Shown: positions 26,059-35,780 of the stretch, in pieces | How positions within the stretch are numbered: position 1 is the stretch's first letter | How the letters are laid out: each line of letters begins with the position of its first letter | DNA from: Paracoccaceae bacterium | GTDB taxonomy: Bacteria; Pseudomonadota; Alphaproteobacteria; Rhodobacterales; Rhodobacteraceae | Direction of reading: 5' to 3' | Length of the DNA: 64,000 nucleotides | Assembly (NCBI GenBank): GCA_947371955.1 | Contig: CANBRQ010000004.1 | Coordinates: 1 to 64,000 of the forward strand | Notes under the pieces: generated by a model | Databases searched by the model: none | Seen by the model: only the letters and a program-made list of their open reading frames with translations | What the model was told of the DNA's origin: nothing | Translations under genes and position numbers: made by a program

Positions 26059-26934
26059 CTAATGGCGGTGTTGTGCGGCCAGCTGATCGGCAAAGCGCCA
26101 TTCCAGCAGGGTTTTCAGGACAAGGGTGACAAGGGCCAGAAGGGCCAGAACGGCGGCGAGGGAGAAGGCTGCGACCGAGGAGTATTCGTTGTACAGCATT
26201 TCAATGGTGATGGGCATCGTGGCGGTTAGCCCCCTTATCTTGCCGGACACGACGGCGACCGCGCCGAATTCACCCATCGCCCGGGCGTTGCACAGCAGCA
26301 CGCCGTACAGCAGTGCCCAGCGGATATTGGGCAGTGTCACGGTGAAGAACACCCGCCAGCCCGTGGCACCAAGGGTCAGGGCCGCCTCTTCCTCGGCCTT
26401 GCCCTGTTCGATCATCACCGGGATCAACTCGCGGGCGACGAAGGGGAAGGTCACGAACATCGAGGCCATCACGATCCCAGGCACTGCAAAGACCACCGGC
26501 ATGCCATGCGCCACCAGCCACGACCCGACCCAGGAATTGGCCCCGAAGGTCAGGACGATGCAAAGGCCCGCCACAACCGGAGAGACCGAGAAGGGAATGT
26601 CGATCAGCGTGATCAGGATTGCCTTGCCGCGAAAGCTGTATTTGGTGATGAACCATGCCGCAGCGATCCCGAAGATGGCATTCAGCGGCACGGCAAAGAC
26701 GGCGACCAGCAGGGTCAGGCGGATGGCGCTGAGGGATTCCTTGTCGGTCAGGCTGGTCAGGGCCGCGCCTACGCCCTCGCGCAGGGCCTCGTAGAAGACG
26801 GTAATCAGGGGCGCAAACAGCAGCACCGCCAGCACCAGAAAGACCAGTGTGATCAGCAGCCAGCGCACCCATGGCACCTCGGTTGCGACGGGTTTGAAGG
26901 CTTTCGGCACATAGGCCAAGGGAATATCAGACAT
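26059..26934 (-). CDS. cysW: Sulfate ABC transporter permease CysW
   Basis: This is the second permease of the sulfate importer, 291 aa from the ATG at 26934, with GGAGG seven bases upstream; the TTG two codons earlier in the track is less likely. About six hydrophobic segments are visible, and [38 protein letters not shown] is the EAA loop that contacts Cys[18 protein letters not shown] is typical of CysW. It overlaps the end of cysT by 8 bp and ends 10 bp before the cysA start. Confidence 0.92.
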   Translation of the reverse strand: MSDIPLAYVPKAFKPVATEVPWVRWLLITLVFLVLAVLLFAPLITVFYEALREGVGAALTSLTDKESLSAIRLTLLVAVFAVPLNAIFGIAAAWFITKYSFRGKAILITLIDIPFSVSPVVAGLCIVLTFGANSWVGSWLVAHGMPVVFAVPGIVMASMFVTFPFVARELIPVMIEQGKAEEEAALTLGATGWRVFFTVTLPNIRWALLYGVLLCNARAMGEFGAVAVVSGKIRGLTATMPITIEMLYNEYSSVAAFSLAAVLALLALVTLVLKTLLEWRFADQLAAQHRH

Positions 26935-27763
26935 TTCCAATCCTCCGGCGGCTCCAGACCTGAACCGCGTTGATGACGAACAGCATCCCGAAGGAAATCA
27001 GCAGCATGGCGATGCCAATCGCAGCCGCTCCGGCGTCGTTGTATTCTTCCAGCTTGATGACGATCAGCAGGGGGGCAATCTCGGTCTTCAAGGGAATGTT
27101 GCCCGCAATGAAGATGACCGAACCGTACTCGCCGACCGCCCGCGCGAGCGACAGAGCGAACCCGGTCAGGGCTGCGGGGGCCAGCATCGGCAGGATCACC
27201 CGGCGCAGCGTGTAGGCGCGGGTGGCGCCGAGGGTGGCAGAGGCTTCCTCAACCTCGCGTTCAATCTCTTCGATCACCGGCTGGACGGTGCGGGTGACGA
27301 AGGGCAGGCCGACAAAGATCAGGGCGATCAGGATGCCCCATTGCGTGTAGGCGATCTTGAAACCCCAGTCCTTGGCGATATGGCCGAAGGCACCGTTTGG
27401 GGCATAAAGTGCCGTCAGGGCGATGCCTGCGACGGCTGTGGGCAGGGCGAAAGGCAGGTCCACCGCCGCGTCCAGCAGTTTGCGCAGCGGGAAACGGTAG
27501 CGCACCAGAACCCAGGCAAGCACCACGCCGAACACCAGATTGAACACCGCGGCCACCAGCGCCAGCCGGAATGACAGATAAAGAGCGGCCCATGTCCGTG
27601 GCGTGTTCACCGTGGCAAAGAGCGCGGGCAATCCGGGTGCCAGACCCTTGACCAGCAGGGCCGCGATGGGCAACAGCACCATCAGGCTCAGCATTGTAAG
27701 GGTAATCCCGGCCGAGAGTCCCAGGCCGGGAATGGGGGATTTGTGAACGAGGGGCTGGCCCAT
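26927..27763 (-). CDS. cysT: Sulfate ABC transporter permease CysT
   Basis: This is the first permease of the importer, 278 aa starting at ATG 27763. It has about six membrane segments. The EAA loop reads VQPVIEEIEREVEEASATLGATRAYTLRRVILP, and SLARAVGEYGSVIFIAGN is a strong CysT signature. The order sbp-cysT-cysW-cysA on one strand, with short gaps or overlaps, is the classical sulfate uptake operon. Confidence 0.93.
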   Translation of the reverse strand: MGQPLVHKSPIPGLGLSAGITLTMLSLMVLLPIAALLVKGLAPGLPALFATVNTPRTWAALYLSFRLALVAAVFNLVFGVVLAWVLVRYRFPLRKLLDAAVDLPFALPTAVAGIALTALYAPNGAFGHIAKDWGFKIAYTQWGILIALIFVGLPFVTRTVQPVIEEIEREVEEASATLGATRAYTLRRVILPMLAPAALTGFALSLARAVGEYGSVIFIAGNIPLKTEIAPLLIVIKLEEYNDAGAAAIGIAMLLISFGMLFVINAVQVWSRRRIGNV

Positions 27764-27773
27764 CAATCAGATC

Positions 27774-28892
27774 TCACTTGGCCGTATAGATCTGGTCGAA
27801 CACGCCGCCGTCGGCGAACTGCTCTTTCTGAACCTTGGCCCAGCCGCCGAAGTGGGCGATGTCGACCAGTTCCAGCTTGGGGAAGCGCGCCACATCGGCG
27901 GGATCCGCCTTGGACGTGTCCCAGCCCCGGTAGAAGTCCTTGAAGATGATGGCTTGGGCTTCCGGGGTATAGAGGAAGTTCAGATAAGCCTCGGCCAGCT
28001 TTTTCTGGGCATCGTCATGGATGTTGGCATCGACCACGGCCACCGGCGGTTCGGCCAGAACCGAGATCGAGGGCACGACGATGTCATACTGATCGGCACC
28101 CAGTTCCTTTTGGGCAAGGTAGGCCTCGTTCTCCCAAGCCAAGAGGACGTCGCCGATTTCACGCTGCGTGAAGGTGGTCGTTGCGTCGCGCGCGCCCTTG
28201 TCCAGCACCGGAACGTGGGAATAGAGCGCCTTGACGAATTCCTTGGGGTCCTTTCCGTTCTTTTCCGCCCAGGCCCATGCGCCCAGATAGTTCCAGCGCG
28301 CGCCTCCGCTGGTTTTCGGGTTCGGCGTGATGACTTCGATGCCATCCTTCACCAGATCGCCCCAGTCCTTGATGCCCTTGGGGTTGCCGTGGCGGACCAA
28401 GAACACGATGGTCGAGGTATAGGGCGAGGAATTGTGCGGCAGTTTGATCTGCCAATCCTTGGCCAGCTTGCCCTCTTTGGCAATCTTGTCGATGTCGGCG
28501 GCCAAGGCCAGCGTCACGACCTGCGCATCCAACCCCTCGATCACCGCGCGGGCTTGCGCGCCCGAACCGCCATGCGAGGCCTGAAGCTCGGGGGCTGCAT
28601 TGCCTTGGGCGACCCAATAGTCGGTGAAGGCCTTGTTGATGTCTTCGTAGAGTTCCCGCGTCGGGTCATAGCTGACGTTGAGCAGCGCCTGCGCGCTGGC
28701 CGCCTGCGGTTGGGCCGCAAGAACGCCCAGACCCAGCACGAAGGCCGCCACAGCGCCCTTGATCATCCGCTTGACCGGCCAACCGGTCAGCAGATGCGCG
28801 CCGGTGTTGATGGTCACGCGGCCGTCGCTGTGGTCACGCACATGGGTGCCTTGGGCCGAGATGGTTCCGGCAATGGTGATGGTCCTGAACAT
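27774..28892 (-). CDS. sbp: Sulfate-binding protein with unusual N-terminal extension
   Basis: This is the periplasmic sulfate-binding protein of the Sbp/CysP family. The mature part starts [20 protein letters not shown], with [26 protein letters not shown] and the sulfate site segment [17 protein letters not shown] normal signal peptide starts at an internal Met (28766: [24 protein letters not shown]). The only good ribosome site (AGGAG, six bases from ATG 28892), however, lies 42 codons upstream and in frame. The 42-residue extension ([15 protein letters not shown].. [17 protein letters not shown]) looks like a small beta-rich module. Either translation begins at both sites, or the protein carries a cytoplasmic N-terminus ahead of the export signal. 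Confidence 0.88.
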   Translation of the reverse strand: MFRTITIAGTISAQGTHVRDHSDGRVTINTGAHLLTGWPVKRMIKGAVAAFVLGLGVLAAQPQAASAQALLNVSYDPTRELYEDINKAFTDYWVAQGNAAPELQASHGGSGAQARAVIEGLDAQVVTLALAADIDKIAKEGKLAKDWQIKLPHNSSPYTSTIVFLVRHGNPKGIKDWGDLVKDGIEVITPNPKTSGGARWNYLGAWAWAEKNGKDPKEFVKALYSHVPVLDKGARDATTTFTQREIGDVLLAWENEAYLAQKELGADQYDIVVPSISVLAEPPVAVVDANIHDDAQKKLAEAYLNFLYTPEAQAIIFKDFYRGWDTSKADPADVARFPKLELVDIAHFGGWAKVQKEQFADGGVFDQIYTAK

Positions 28893-29654
28893 GGTCTTCT
28901 CCTGAACTCGCGTGGTGGTCCGCTTTACACGCATATCACGACAGAGTTTATAGATATTATCAAGTGGAAAATAGCGGCAAGTTTGGTCGTGTTTATAGAA
29001 TCAGATTCTGCGCATGGGGCAAAAGTTGCGAGAAACTTGCCAGTCAGGGGTGGCACAGCGAATCGGCTGCTGTTTTTCGGGGAATTTGCAGATCGGGATG
29101 CTTGAAACAGCTGGTGGGGCGGGCACCAGATTTCTCGGCCAAGCAGGGGGTGCGCAGCCGTGGCGGTTTTGCCGTGAAAGCCGGTCATGGCTCTTCGCTG
29201 GGGGACAATCGGTCGTTTTGAGGTTTGAGGCCGCTACCCGGAAAATGCCATCGTGATCGGCGATGTCGTTTTGCAAACCGGCAGCCGGTGCCGCTTGGGA
29301 TGTTTCGATCCGTCCTGCGGCTTGCGGTCATGGTCTTTGGAACCGCCGCCATCCTTTTTGCGGAGCTGACCGCTTGGTGCCGGTTTCGTGCTCACTCGAA
29401 CAGCGCTTTGTGGGGCCTTGCTGCATGGCCGACAAAGTAAAACGTCAAGAGTGCTGCGCAGCAACGGCAGCCTGCCCAAAGCAAAGTGCTGCCTCGCGCT
29501 GCCAGATTGGCCTTTGGTGTCAAGAATGGCGGTTTGCAATGGCGGATGTTCCCGGTTAATTCGCCATGGGTGCGTGCGGGCCAAGGAGAGCGAACCGTAA
29601 AAAGGTCCACCTCTTCCGTCTGTCCCGAGGAATTTTCAACCTGATCGACCGAAC
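28893..29654. other. 762-bp gap upstream of sbp and the rRNA methyltransferase
   Basis: No convincing gene is seen. Small ORFs on both strands here lack ribosome sites and recognisable composition. The part next to sbp (about 28925-29040) is AT-richer, with TTGATAATATCTATAAACTC on the minus strand, and probably holds the sulfate-operon promoter. The middle (29220-29560) may be degraded coding sequence, but nothing is identifiable. Confidence 0.4.
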
Positions 29655-30962
29655 ATGACCCCAGCTGCGCGTCTGCAAGCCACCCTTGACCTCTTGAGCG
29701 ACGTCGAAAGCGCCCAGCGCCCGGCGGATGCCGTCACCTCGGCCTTCTTCCGGGCCCGGCGTCATTTTGACGACAGCGACAGGGGCGCAGTTCTGGTGCA
29801 GCTTTATGCGCTGCTTCGGCACAGGGCGCGGCTGGGCTGGTGGCTGGCGCGGCTTGCGCGTGGTGACACCCCCCGCAATCGTCTGCTGGTGTGGATGGTG
29901 CTGGCCGAGGGCAAGACGCCCGACCAGATCAAGCGCCTGTTCGAAGAGGCTGAGGCCCTGACCGACCCCGAACAAGCGCTGCTGGTCAAACTGAAGGGCT
30001 GCACGCTGGTGCATCCCGCAATGCCCGAAGAGGTGCGCCTTGAATGCCCGACTTGGGCGCTTGCCCCCCTGCGGCGGCGTTTTGGCGAGGTGTTCGGGGA
30101 TGAGATGGCGGCGACCCTGACGCCGCCGCCGCTGGATCTGCGGGTCAATCCGATCAAGTCGACCCGTGAGGCCCTGGTGCGCGAGTTGAAAGCGCTTGGT
30201 CTTCCGGCTGAGGCCACGAGGCTTTCACCCTACGGCATCCGGCTGACGGAACGCCTGTCGTTGGCAAGGCTGCCGGGGCTGAAAAGCGGCGAGATCGAGA
30301 TTCAGGATGAAGGCTCGCAGCTTGTGGCCCTGCTGCTGGACGCAAAGCCCGGAGAGCGCGTCGTCGATTTCTGCGCAGGGGCTGGGGGCAAGACCTTGGC
30401 CATCGCGGCCCAGATGAAGAACAAGGGCCATGTCGTGGCCTGCGACATCAACGAAGCCCGGCTGAAGCGCTGTGCCGAACGGCTGCGCAGCGCGGGCATC
30501 CACAATGCCGAGACGCGGGTGCTGGCCTCGGAGACCGACCGCTGGGTCAAGCGCCACAAGGGCGGGTTTGACCGTGTGCTGATCGACGCGCCTTGCAGCG
30601 GCACGGGCACGTGGCGGCGCAATCCCGATGCCCGCTGGCGGGCGCCGGACTTGGGGGTGGACGGGCTTGTGGCCCTGCAATCCCGGATCTTTGCGAGCGC
30701 CGCGCGTTTGGTGAAGCCCGGCGGCCGGCTTGTCTATGCGACCTGCTCGATGCTGTGCGAAGAAAATGAAGAGCAGGTGGCGGCTTTCCTTGTCGCACAT
30801 CCGGCCTTCTTCGTCGTGCCGCTGCGCGAGGCCGCGCCACTGTGGGCGGGCGACGGCGCGTACCTGTCGCTGACGCCCTTGCGCCACGAGACTGATGGTT
30901 TCTTCGCGGCTGTCCTGCAGCGCGAGGCCGTGGCCCCGGCATTGCCGCAGGACAGCGCCTGA
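29655..30962 (+). CDS. RsmB/NOP family 16S rRNA (cytosine-C5) methyltransferase
   Basis: This SAM-dependent RNA m5C methyltransferase is 435 aa. The N-terminal NusB-like region covers about residues 1-140. The catalytic domain has VVDFCAGAGGKTLAIAAQMK (SAM motif I), VACDINEARLKR, IDAPCSGTGTWRRNPD (release cysteine near residue 313) and VYATCSMLCEENEEQV (nucleophile cysteine near residue 363). Both catalytic cysteines are intact. It converges on the YgiQ gene with one base between the stop codons. Confidence 0.93.
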   Translation: MTPAARLQATLDLLSDVESAQRPADAVTSAFFRARRHFDDSDRGAVLVQLYALLRHRARLGWWLARLARGDTPRNRLLVWMVLAEGKTPDQIKRLFEEAEALTDPEQALLVKLKGCTLVHPAMPEEVRLECPTWALAPLRRRFGEVFGDEMAATLTPPPLDLRVNPIKSTREALVRELKALGLPAEATRLSPYGIRLTERLSLARLPGLKSGEIEIQDEGSQLVALLLDAKPGERVVDFCAGAGGKTLAIAAQMKNKGHVVACDINEARLKRCAERLRSAGIHNAETRVLASETDRWVKRHKGGFDRVLIDAPCSGTGTWRRNPDARWRAPDLGVDGLVALQSRIFASAARLVKPGGRLVYATCSMLCEENEEQVAAFLVAHPAFFVVPLREAAPLWAGDGAYLSLTPLRHETDGFFAAVLQREAVAPALPQDSA

Positions 30963-30963
30963 T

Positions 30964-32988
30964 TTACGGCTTGGGCATGGGCACGCCCTTGGTCGTGAAC
31001 TTCTGCCCCTTGAAGTTGAGGCGCGCGGGGCGCTTCTTGTCGCCGGGTTGCCCGCCGCCGTTCGGCTGATGGGCCGGCACCAGTTGTTCAGGGCGCGGCC
31101 CGATCAGGTCGGCGCGGCCCATGTCCTTCAAGGCCTCTCGCAGGAACGGCCAATTTTCCGGGTCGTGATAGCGAAGGAAGGCCTTGTGGAGCCGACGCTG
31201 CCGCCCGCCGCGCACCGTCTCGACCGCTTCCGATCCTCCGCGCCGCACCCCTTTCAACGTGTTTACGCCGGTATGGTACATGGCCGTTGCGGTCGCCATC
31301 GGCGAGGGCAGGAAGGTCTGCACCTGATCAGCACGGTAGCGATTCTTCTTCAGCCACAGGGCGAGGTTCAGCATGTCTTCATCGGTCGTGCCGGGATGGG
31401 CTGCGATGAAATAGGGGATCAGGTAGTACTTCTTCCCCGCCTCCTTGGCCGCCGCGTCGAACATCTCCTTGAAGCGGTCATAGGTGCCGATGCCGGGCTT
31501 CATCATGACATCCAAAGGCCCGCGCTCGGTATGTTCGGGTGCTATCTTCAGGTAGCCGCCGACGTGGTGGGTGACCAGTTCCTTGATGTATTCCGGGGAC
31601 TTGACCGCAAGGTCATAGCGCACGCCCGAGGCGACCATGACCTTCTTGATCCCCTTCACCTCACGCACCTTGCGGTACAGGCTGATCAGGGCGTCATGGC
31701 TGGTATTCAGGTTCGGGCAGATGTCCGGGAAGACACACGATGGCAAACGGCAGGCCTTCTCGATGTTGGGGTCCTTGCAGGCCATGCGGTACATGTTGGC
31801 CGTGGGTCCGCCGATGTCCGAGATCACCCCGGCAAAGCCCGGTGTCTTGTCACGGATCAACTCGATCTCGCGCAGGATGGAAGCTTCCGAGCGGCTCTGG
31901 ATGATCCGGCCCTCGTGTTCCGTGATCGAACAGAAGGTGCAGCCGCCAAAGCAGCCGCGCATCACCGTGACCGAGGTCTTGATCATCTCCCATGCCGGGA
32001 TTTTCGCATCGCCATAAGACGGGTGCGGTGCGCGGGCATAGGGCAGGTCGTAAACCGCGTCCATTTCGGGCGAGGTCAGCGGGATGGGTGGTGCATTGAG
32101 CCAAAGATCGCGGTCGCCATGGCGCTGGACCAACGGCCTTGCGTTGCCGGGATTGGCCTCGCGGTGCAGCACGCGGGAGGCGCGGGCATAAGCGTCCTTG
32201 TCGTGCTCGACCGTTTCAAAGGAGGGCAGGCGGATGACCGTCTTGCCCGGAACCCGGGCGGCGGCTTCGTCGGCGGAATCCAGATCATCGGCTGGCAGTT
32301 CGGTGTAGTCTTCCGGCACCGGACGGAACAGGGCCACGCCCCGGACGTCCTTGATCTCGCGGGCCTTCTCGCCCGCAGCCATCCGCAGGGCCACCTCGAC
32401 CACGGCGCGCTCGGCATTGCCGTACAGCAGCAGATCGGCCTTGGCATCCGCGAGGATCGAGCGGCGCACCTTGTCGGACCAGTAGTCGTAATGGGCAATC
32501 CGGCGCAGCGAGGCTTCGATGCCGCCCAGGATCACCGGCACGTCCTTGAAGGCTTCGCGGCAGCGCTGGGTGTAGACAATGGTGCAGCGGTCCGGCCGCT
32601 TGCTGCCATCGCCGTTCGGCGTATAGGCGTCGTCATGGCGCAGACGGCGGTCCGACGTATAGCGGTTGACCATCGAATCCATATTGCCGCCGGTGACGCC
32701 AAAGAACAGCCGCGGCCGCCCAAGCGCTTTGAACGGCTCCGCCGACAGCCAGTCGGGCTGCGAGATGATGCCGACGCGGAAGCCTTGTGCCTCCAGCAGG
32801 CGGCCGATGATCGCCATGCCGAAGCTGGGATGATCGACATAGGCGTCACCGGTCACAAGAACGATGTCGCATTCATTCCAGCCAAGAGCCGACATTTCGG
32901 CACGGCTCATCGGCAAGAAAGGCGCTGCGCTTTCGCCGGAGGACGTTCGGCGAGACTGCCGCGTCATGGAGTTTTGGGAGTTTGCCAT
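30964..32988 (-). CDS. YgiQ family radical SAM protein
   Basis: This 674-aa radical SAM enzyme belongs to the YgiQ/UPF0313 family; its precise reaction is not established. The [4Fe-4S]-binding motif CFGGCTFCS lies near residues 345-353. It is preceded by a B12-like N-terminal region ([31 protein letters not shown]) and followed by [18 protein letters not shown], typical of the family. The C-terminal tail is basic and low complexity. A 702-aa ORF on the opposite strand is a shadow. Confidence 0.92.
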   Translation of the reverse strand: MANSQNSMTRQSRRTSSGESAAPFLPMSRAEMSALGWNECDIVLVTGDAYVDHPSFGMAIIGRLLEAQGFRVGIISQPDWLSAEPFKALGRPRLFFGVTGGNMDSMVNRYTSDRRLRHDDAYTPNGDGSKRPDRCTIVYTQRCREAFKDVPVILGGIEASLRRIAHYDYWSDKVRRSILADAKADLLLYGNAERAVVEVALRMAAGEKAREIKDVRGVALFRPVPEDYTELPADDLDSADEAAARVPGKTVIRLPSFETVEHDKDAYARASRVLHREANPGNARPLVQRHGDRDLWLNAPPIPLTSPEMDAVYDLPYARAPHPSYGDAKIPAWEMIKTSVTVMRGCFGGCTFCSITEHEGRIIQSRSEASILREIELIRDKTPGFAGVISDIGGPTANMYRMACKDPNIEKACRLPSCVFPDICPNLNTSHDALISLYRKVREVKGIKKVMVASGVRYDLAVKSPEYIKELVTHHVGGYLKIAPEHTERGPLDVMMKPGIGTYDRFKEMFDAAAKEAGKKYYLIPYFIAAHPGTTDEDMLNLALWLKKNRYRADQVQTFLPSPMATATAMYHTGVNTLKGVRRGGSEAVETVRGGRQRRLHKAFLRYHDPENWPFLREALKDMGRADLIGPRPEQLVPAHQPNGGGQPGDKKRPARLNFKGQKFTTKGVPMPKP

Positions 32989-33581
32989 GGGTCGGGTGTA
33001 TAGAACGCCGCTGACGCAAATTCAATTCGCTTTGGGGTTTAGATTGAACAGATGAGGGGCGCCCGCTGGGTCGTCGGAGACGACGGGCGTCAAGCCGAGA
33101 AAACACCTCAGCCTCATCCCGCCGTTGCAGGGGGTCAGGCCTGCAGCGGTGGCAAAAGTACTCACCACCCTCTGACACGGAAACCCGGAACCGGATGCCA
33201 AGACCAAACGGCCCGAACAAAGCCACTCAAGTAACAACCCGAACCAGAGTTTACAGCGGATGGGGTTGTGTGAGGATCACATTGGACAAACCAGACCGCT
33301 GGAACCCTCGCAAAACAAGGGTTCCAGCATGTCACTAGATCATATCGAAGAGGGGGCACTCGCATCCATTCTTTAACCCATTGTTTTAGAATGATATAGT
33401 AATGCATCTCTTGGCGGATACCCCATCGATACCCACAAATCGCGAACATGCCATGCTTCTATCACAAACTGCCACCTGTTTTGAGCTTCATCGGCGGCCG
33501 ATTCAATGCGTTTAAGCTGCGGTGCCGGCTTTAATCAGGGACATTAATGATGTCGACTTCCCCGAGAGTTCAATAGCCGGA
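32989..33581. other. 593-bp gap at the left edge of the accessory segment
   Basis: No gene is recognised. It contains a nested hairpin (CGCCCGCTGGGTCGTC/GACGACGGGCG, about 33060-33089), a ~70-bp sequence repeated at the right end of the accessory segment, and an AT-rich stretch (33360-33440) with a ATACCCCATCGATACCC tract similar to sequence upstream of the integrase at 47.4 kb. Confidence 0.5.
33283..33354 (+). repeat. Imperfect ~70-bp direct repeat, left copy
   Basis: GGACAAACCAGACCGCTGGAACCC, then a hairpin, then CATGTCACTAGATCATATCG aligns with GGACAAACCAGATCACTGGAAACCC ... CATGTCACTTGATCATATCG at 47488-47552. Both copies carry an internal hairpin (here GGAACCCTCGCAAAACAAGGGTTCC). The right copy sits between the integrase gene and tRNA-Met, so the left copy may mark the other end of, or an older, integration. 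Confidence 0.75.
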
Positions 33582-35105
33582 TCAGGCTGTGGGTGCAAAC
33601 AGGTCTGTCACGGCAAACCGGGACACGTCAATCAGGCCCTTGTCCGAGATGCGCAGTTCGGGGATCACCACCAAGGCCAGCAGGGAGTGCTGCATGTAGG
33701 CATTGTTCAAAGTGCAGCCGCAGTCGGCCATTGCCGCGACGAGGGCTTGGGCCTTGTCGGCCACCGCATGCGCCGGGCGGTCCGACATTAGGCCCGCGAT
33801 GGGCAGTTCGACCAGTGCCAGTTCCTGCCCGTCACGCCACAGGGTCACGCCGCCACCGACCTCGGCCAGGCGGTTCGCGGCCAGTGCCATCTGGTGGCGG
33901 TCTGTGCCCACCACGATCATGTGGTGGCAATCATGCGCAACCGTGGACGCTATGGCCATCCGCCCCGTGTAGCCAAAGTCCGAGACGAAAGCGTTGACCA
34001 CATCTCCCGTGGCCCGGTGCCTTTCGACCAAGGCGATCTGCGCGACCTCGCCCTGCCCCCCGACCTTGCCGTCCGTCACGGACAGATCGGCGGTCAATGC
34101 GCGGGTCGGGGCCTGATTTTCCACGATGCCGATGACGCGGGCCGTTACCTGTGTCGCCCCATTTGGGGCTGGAATGGCGAAATCCTCGGCTGTTTTGGCC
34201 GCACCCATCCGAACAGTGGCGCGAGCGTCTGCCGGCCAGTCGTAATGCGGGCAGGTCACGGTCAGGCGTCCAGCCTCGGCCACGGAGATCCCCCGCGCAA
34301 AAACCCGCTCGATCGGCAAGGCGCGCAGGTCCGAGGTCAGGATCAGATCAGCCCGCCATCCAGCTGTGACGGAGCCCAGTTCCCGCTCCAGCCCGAAATG
34401 GGTGGCAGTGTTGATTGTGGCCATCTGAAGCGCAATCAACGGATCGCAGCCACAGGCTATGGCGTGGCGGACGGCCCGGTTCATATGCCCTTCATGCATC
34501 AGCGTGCCAGAATGGCAATCATCGGTGCACAGCAGAAAATTGCGCGGATCAAGGCCCTTTTGCGTGATCGACGTGATCTGGCTCTTGATGTCATACCACG
34601 CCGATCCCAGCCGCAGCATTGACCGCATACCCTGCCGCACCCGGTCGATGGCATCGCTTTCCCGCGTGCCCTCATGGTCGTCCGAGGGGCCGCCCGCGAC
34701 ATAGGCGTGGAAGGGAATGCCTCGGTCTGGGCTGGCGAAATGCCCGCCCACCACCTTGCCGGCGCGCATCGTCGGGGCAATCTCCTCCAGCATCTGCTGG
34801 CTGCCATTGATCACATCGGGAAAGTTCATCATCTCACCCAGACCAATGATGCCCGGCCAGCCCATCGCCTCGGCCACGTCGTCAGGGCCGATCTCGAACC
34901 CCGTCGTCTCTAGCCCGGGGGCGGAGGGCGCGCAGGAGGGCATTTGGGTGTCCACGCGCAGCTTCCGGTCGAGGTTCAATGCGGTCTCGCCCTGCGGCGC
35001 ATAATGGAATGATGACCGCGAGATCGACAGCAGGTGGCCCTGCGCGCCAACCGACAGAACGGGATGGTTGCGTTCGATCATGCCCCGCCTCACTTCCCGG
35101 TCCAA
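33582..35105 (-). pseudogene. Adenine deaminase truncated and fused to an IS3 transposase fragment
   Basis: The ORF is a chimera. Residues 1 to about 45 (MIERNHPVLSVGAQGHLLSI, then SRSSFHYAPQGETALNL) are the start of an IS3-family OrfB transposase. From about residue 50 (MPSCAPSAPG) it becomes adenine deaminase, continuing normally to the C-terminus with IIGLGEMMNFPDVI, LLCTDDCHSGTLMHEGH, and the C-terminal Adenine_deam_C region (STVAHDCHHMIVVGTD). Missing is the first ~130-150 residues of the deaminase, including the metal-binding HxHxES motif, so catalysis is unlikely. The junction lies near 34960-34975. Upstream orfA of the same IS is intact in the same orientation, so the fusion could still be transcribed. 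Confidence 0.85.
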
Positions 35106-35401
35106 GGTTTGAGGTTTCTTGCCAAAAAATCGTTGGCGACTGCCAACTCTCCGATCTTGGCATGCAGATCACCGAACGTGTCCTCGGCGATTTCGGCGCT
35201 GGCCGCCTTGGCGCAACGCTCAAAGATGCCCGCAGCCCCCTCGAGCAGCGCCTTCTTCCATTGATGGATCATCGTCGGATGGACCTCATAAGCGGCCGCC
35301 AGATCCGACACCGTGCGCTCGCCCTTCAGCGCTTTCAACGCGACGCGGGCCTTGAACGCCGCGTCATGGTTCCTGCGTTTCGGCAGCTCTGTTCTCCTCA
35401 T
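35090..35401 (-). mobile_element. IS3 family transposase OrfA (remnant IS element)
   Basis: This is a 103-aa OrfA of an IS3-family element: [48 protein letters not shown] is a typical helix-turn-helix OrfA start, with a C-terminal [14 protein letters not shown]. The orfB reading frame overlaps its end but continues only about 45 codons before the junction with adenine deaminase, so most of orfB and one IS end are deleted. The upstream end is somewhere in 35402-35460 and was not resolved. Confidence 0.85.
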
Positions 35402-35780
35402 GCTCGGAGACCAGCAGACTTCACATCGTAGCTTTCGTCACTGTCCGATTGTCGGGGAGTAGCGCAGTCCCCATCAACAATAGGTGCATCGTTGATCAAG
35501 ATCGGCGCCCGTGTCGTGTGGCAAGTCCGCGCCATCATCTTCCAACTGCCCAAAGTCGCGGGCATTTGTGCTATCGTCCGGGCTGTCCTCGCCGCGATCC
35601 GTCGATTGGCAGCGCCACCTTCATGCCTGTGGCCCCGAAATTGACGAAAACCGAACGAATCCGGCAAGACAATTCTATCGGTTGTGCTGAAAGACGCAGC
35701 CGCAGGACCAAGACGCCAGTTGATCCGGAAGAATAATGGCGGGCTTATGAACGCGGCGCGCCGTCTAGCACACGTGAGAG
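35402..35780. other. 379-bp gap between the IS3 remnant and the TPR-hydrolase gene
   Basis: No identifiable gene. Two overlapping small ORFs (95 aa plus strand, 89 aa minus strand) lack recognisable motifs and may be fragments of another insertion element. The promoter of the downstream three-gene cluster must lie here or further upstream. GTGAGAG sits directly before the ATG at 35781. Confidence 0.35.

Noticed and set aside
30895-33003. 702-aa plus-strand ORF
   Set aside because: It is an antisense shadow of the YgiQ gene. Its composition shows no domain motifs, while the opposite strand has a full radical SAM protein.
33162-33449. 95-aa minus-strand ORF in the left repeat region
   Set aside because: It crosses the direct repeat and its hairpin, with no family resemblance and no ribosome site.
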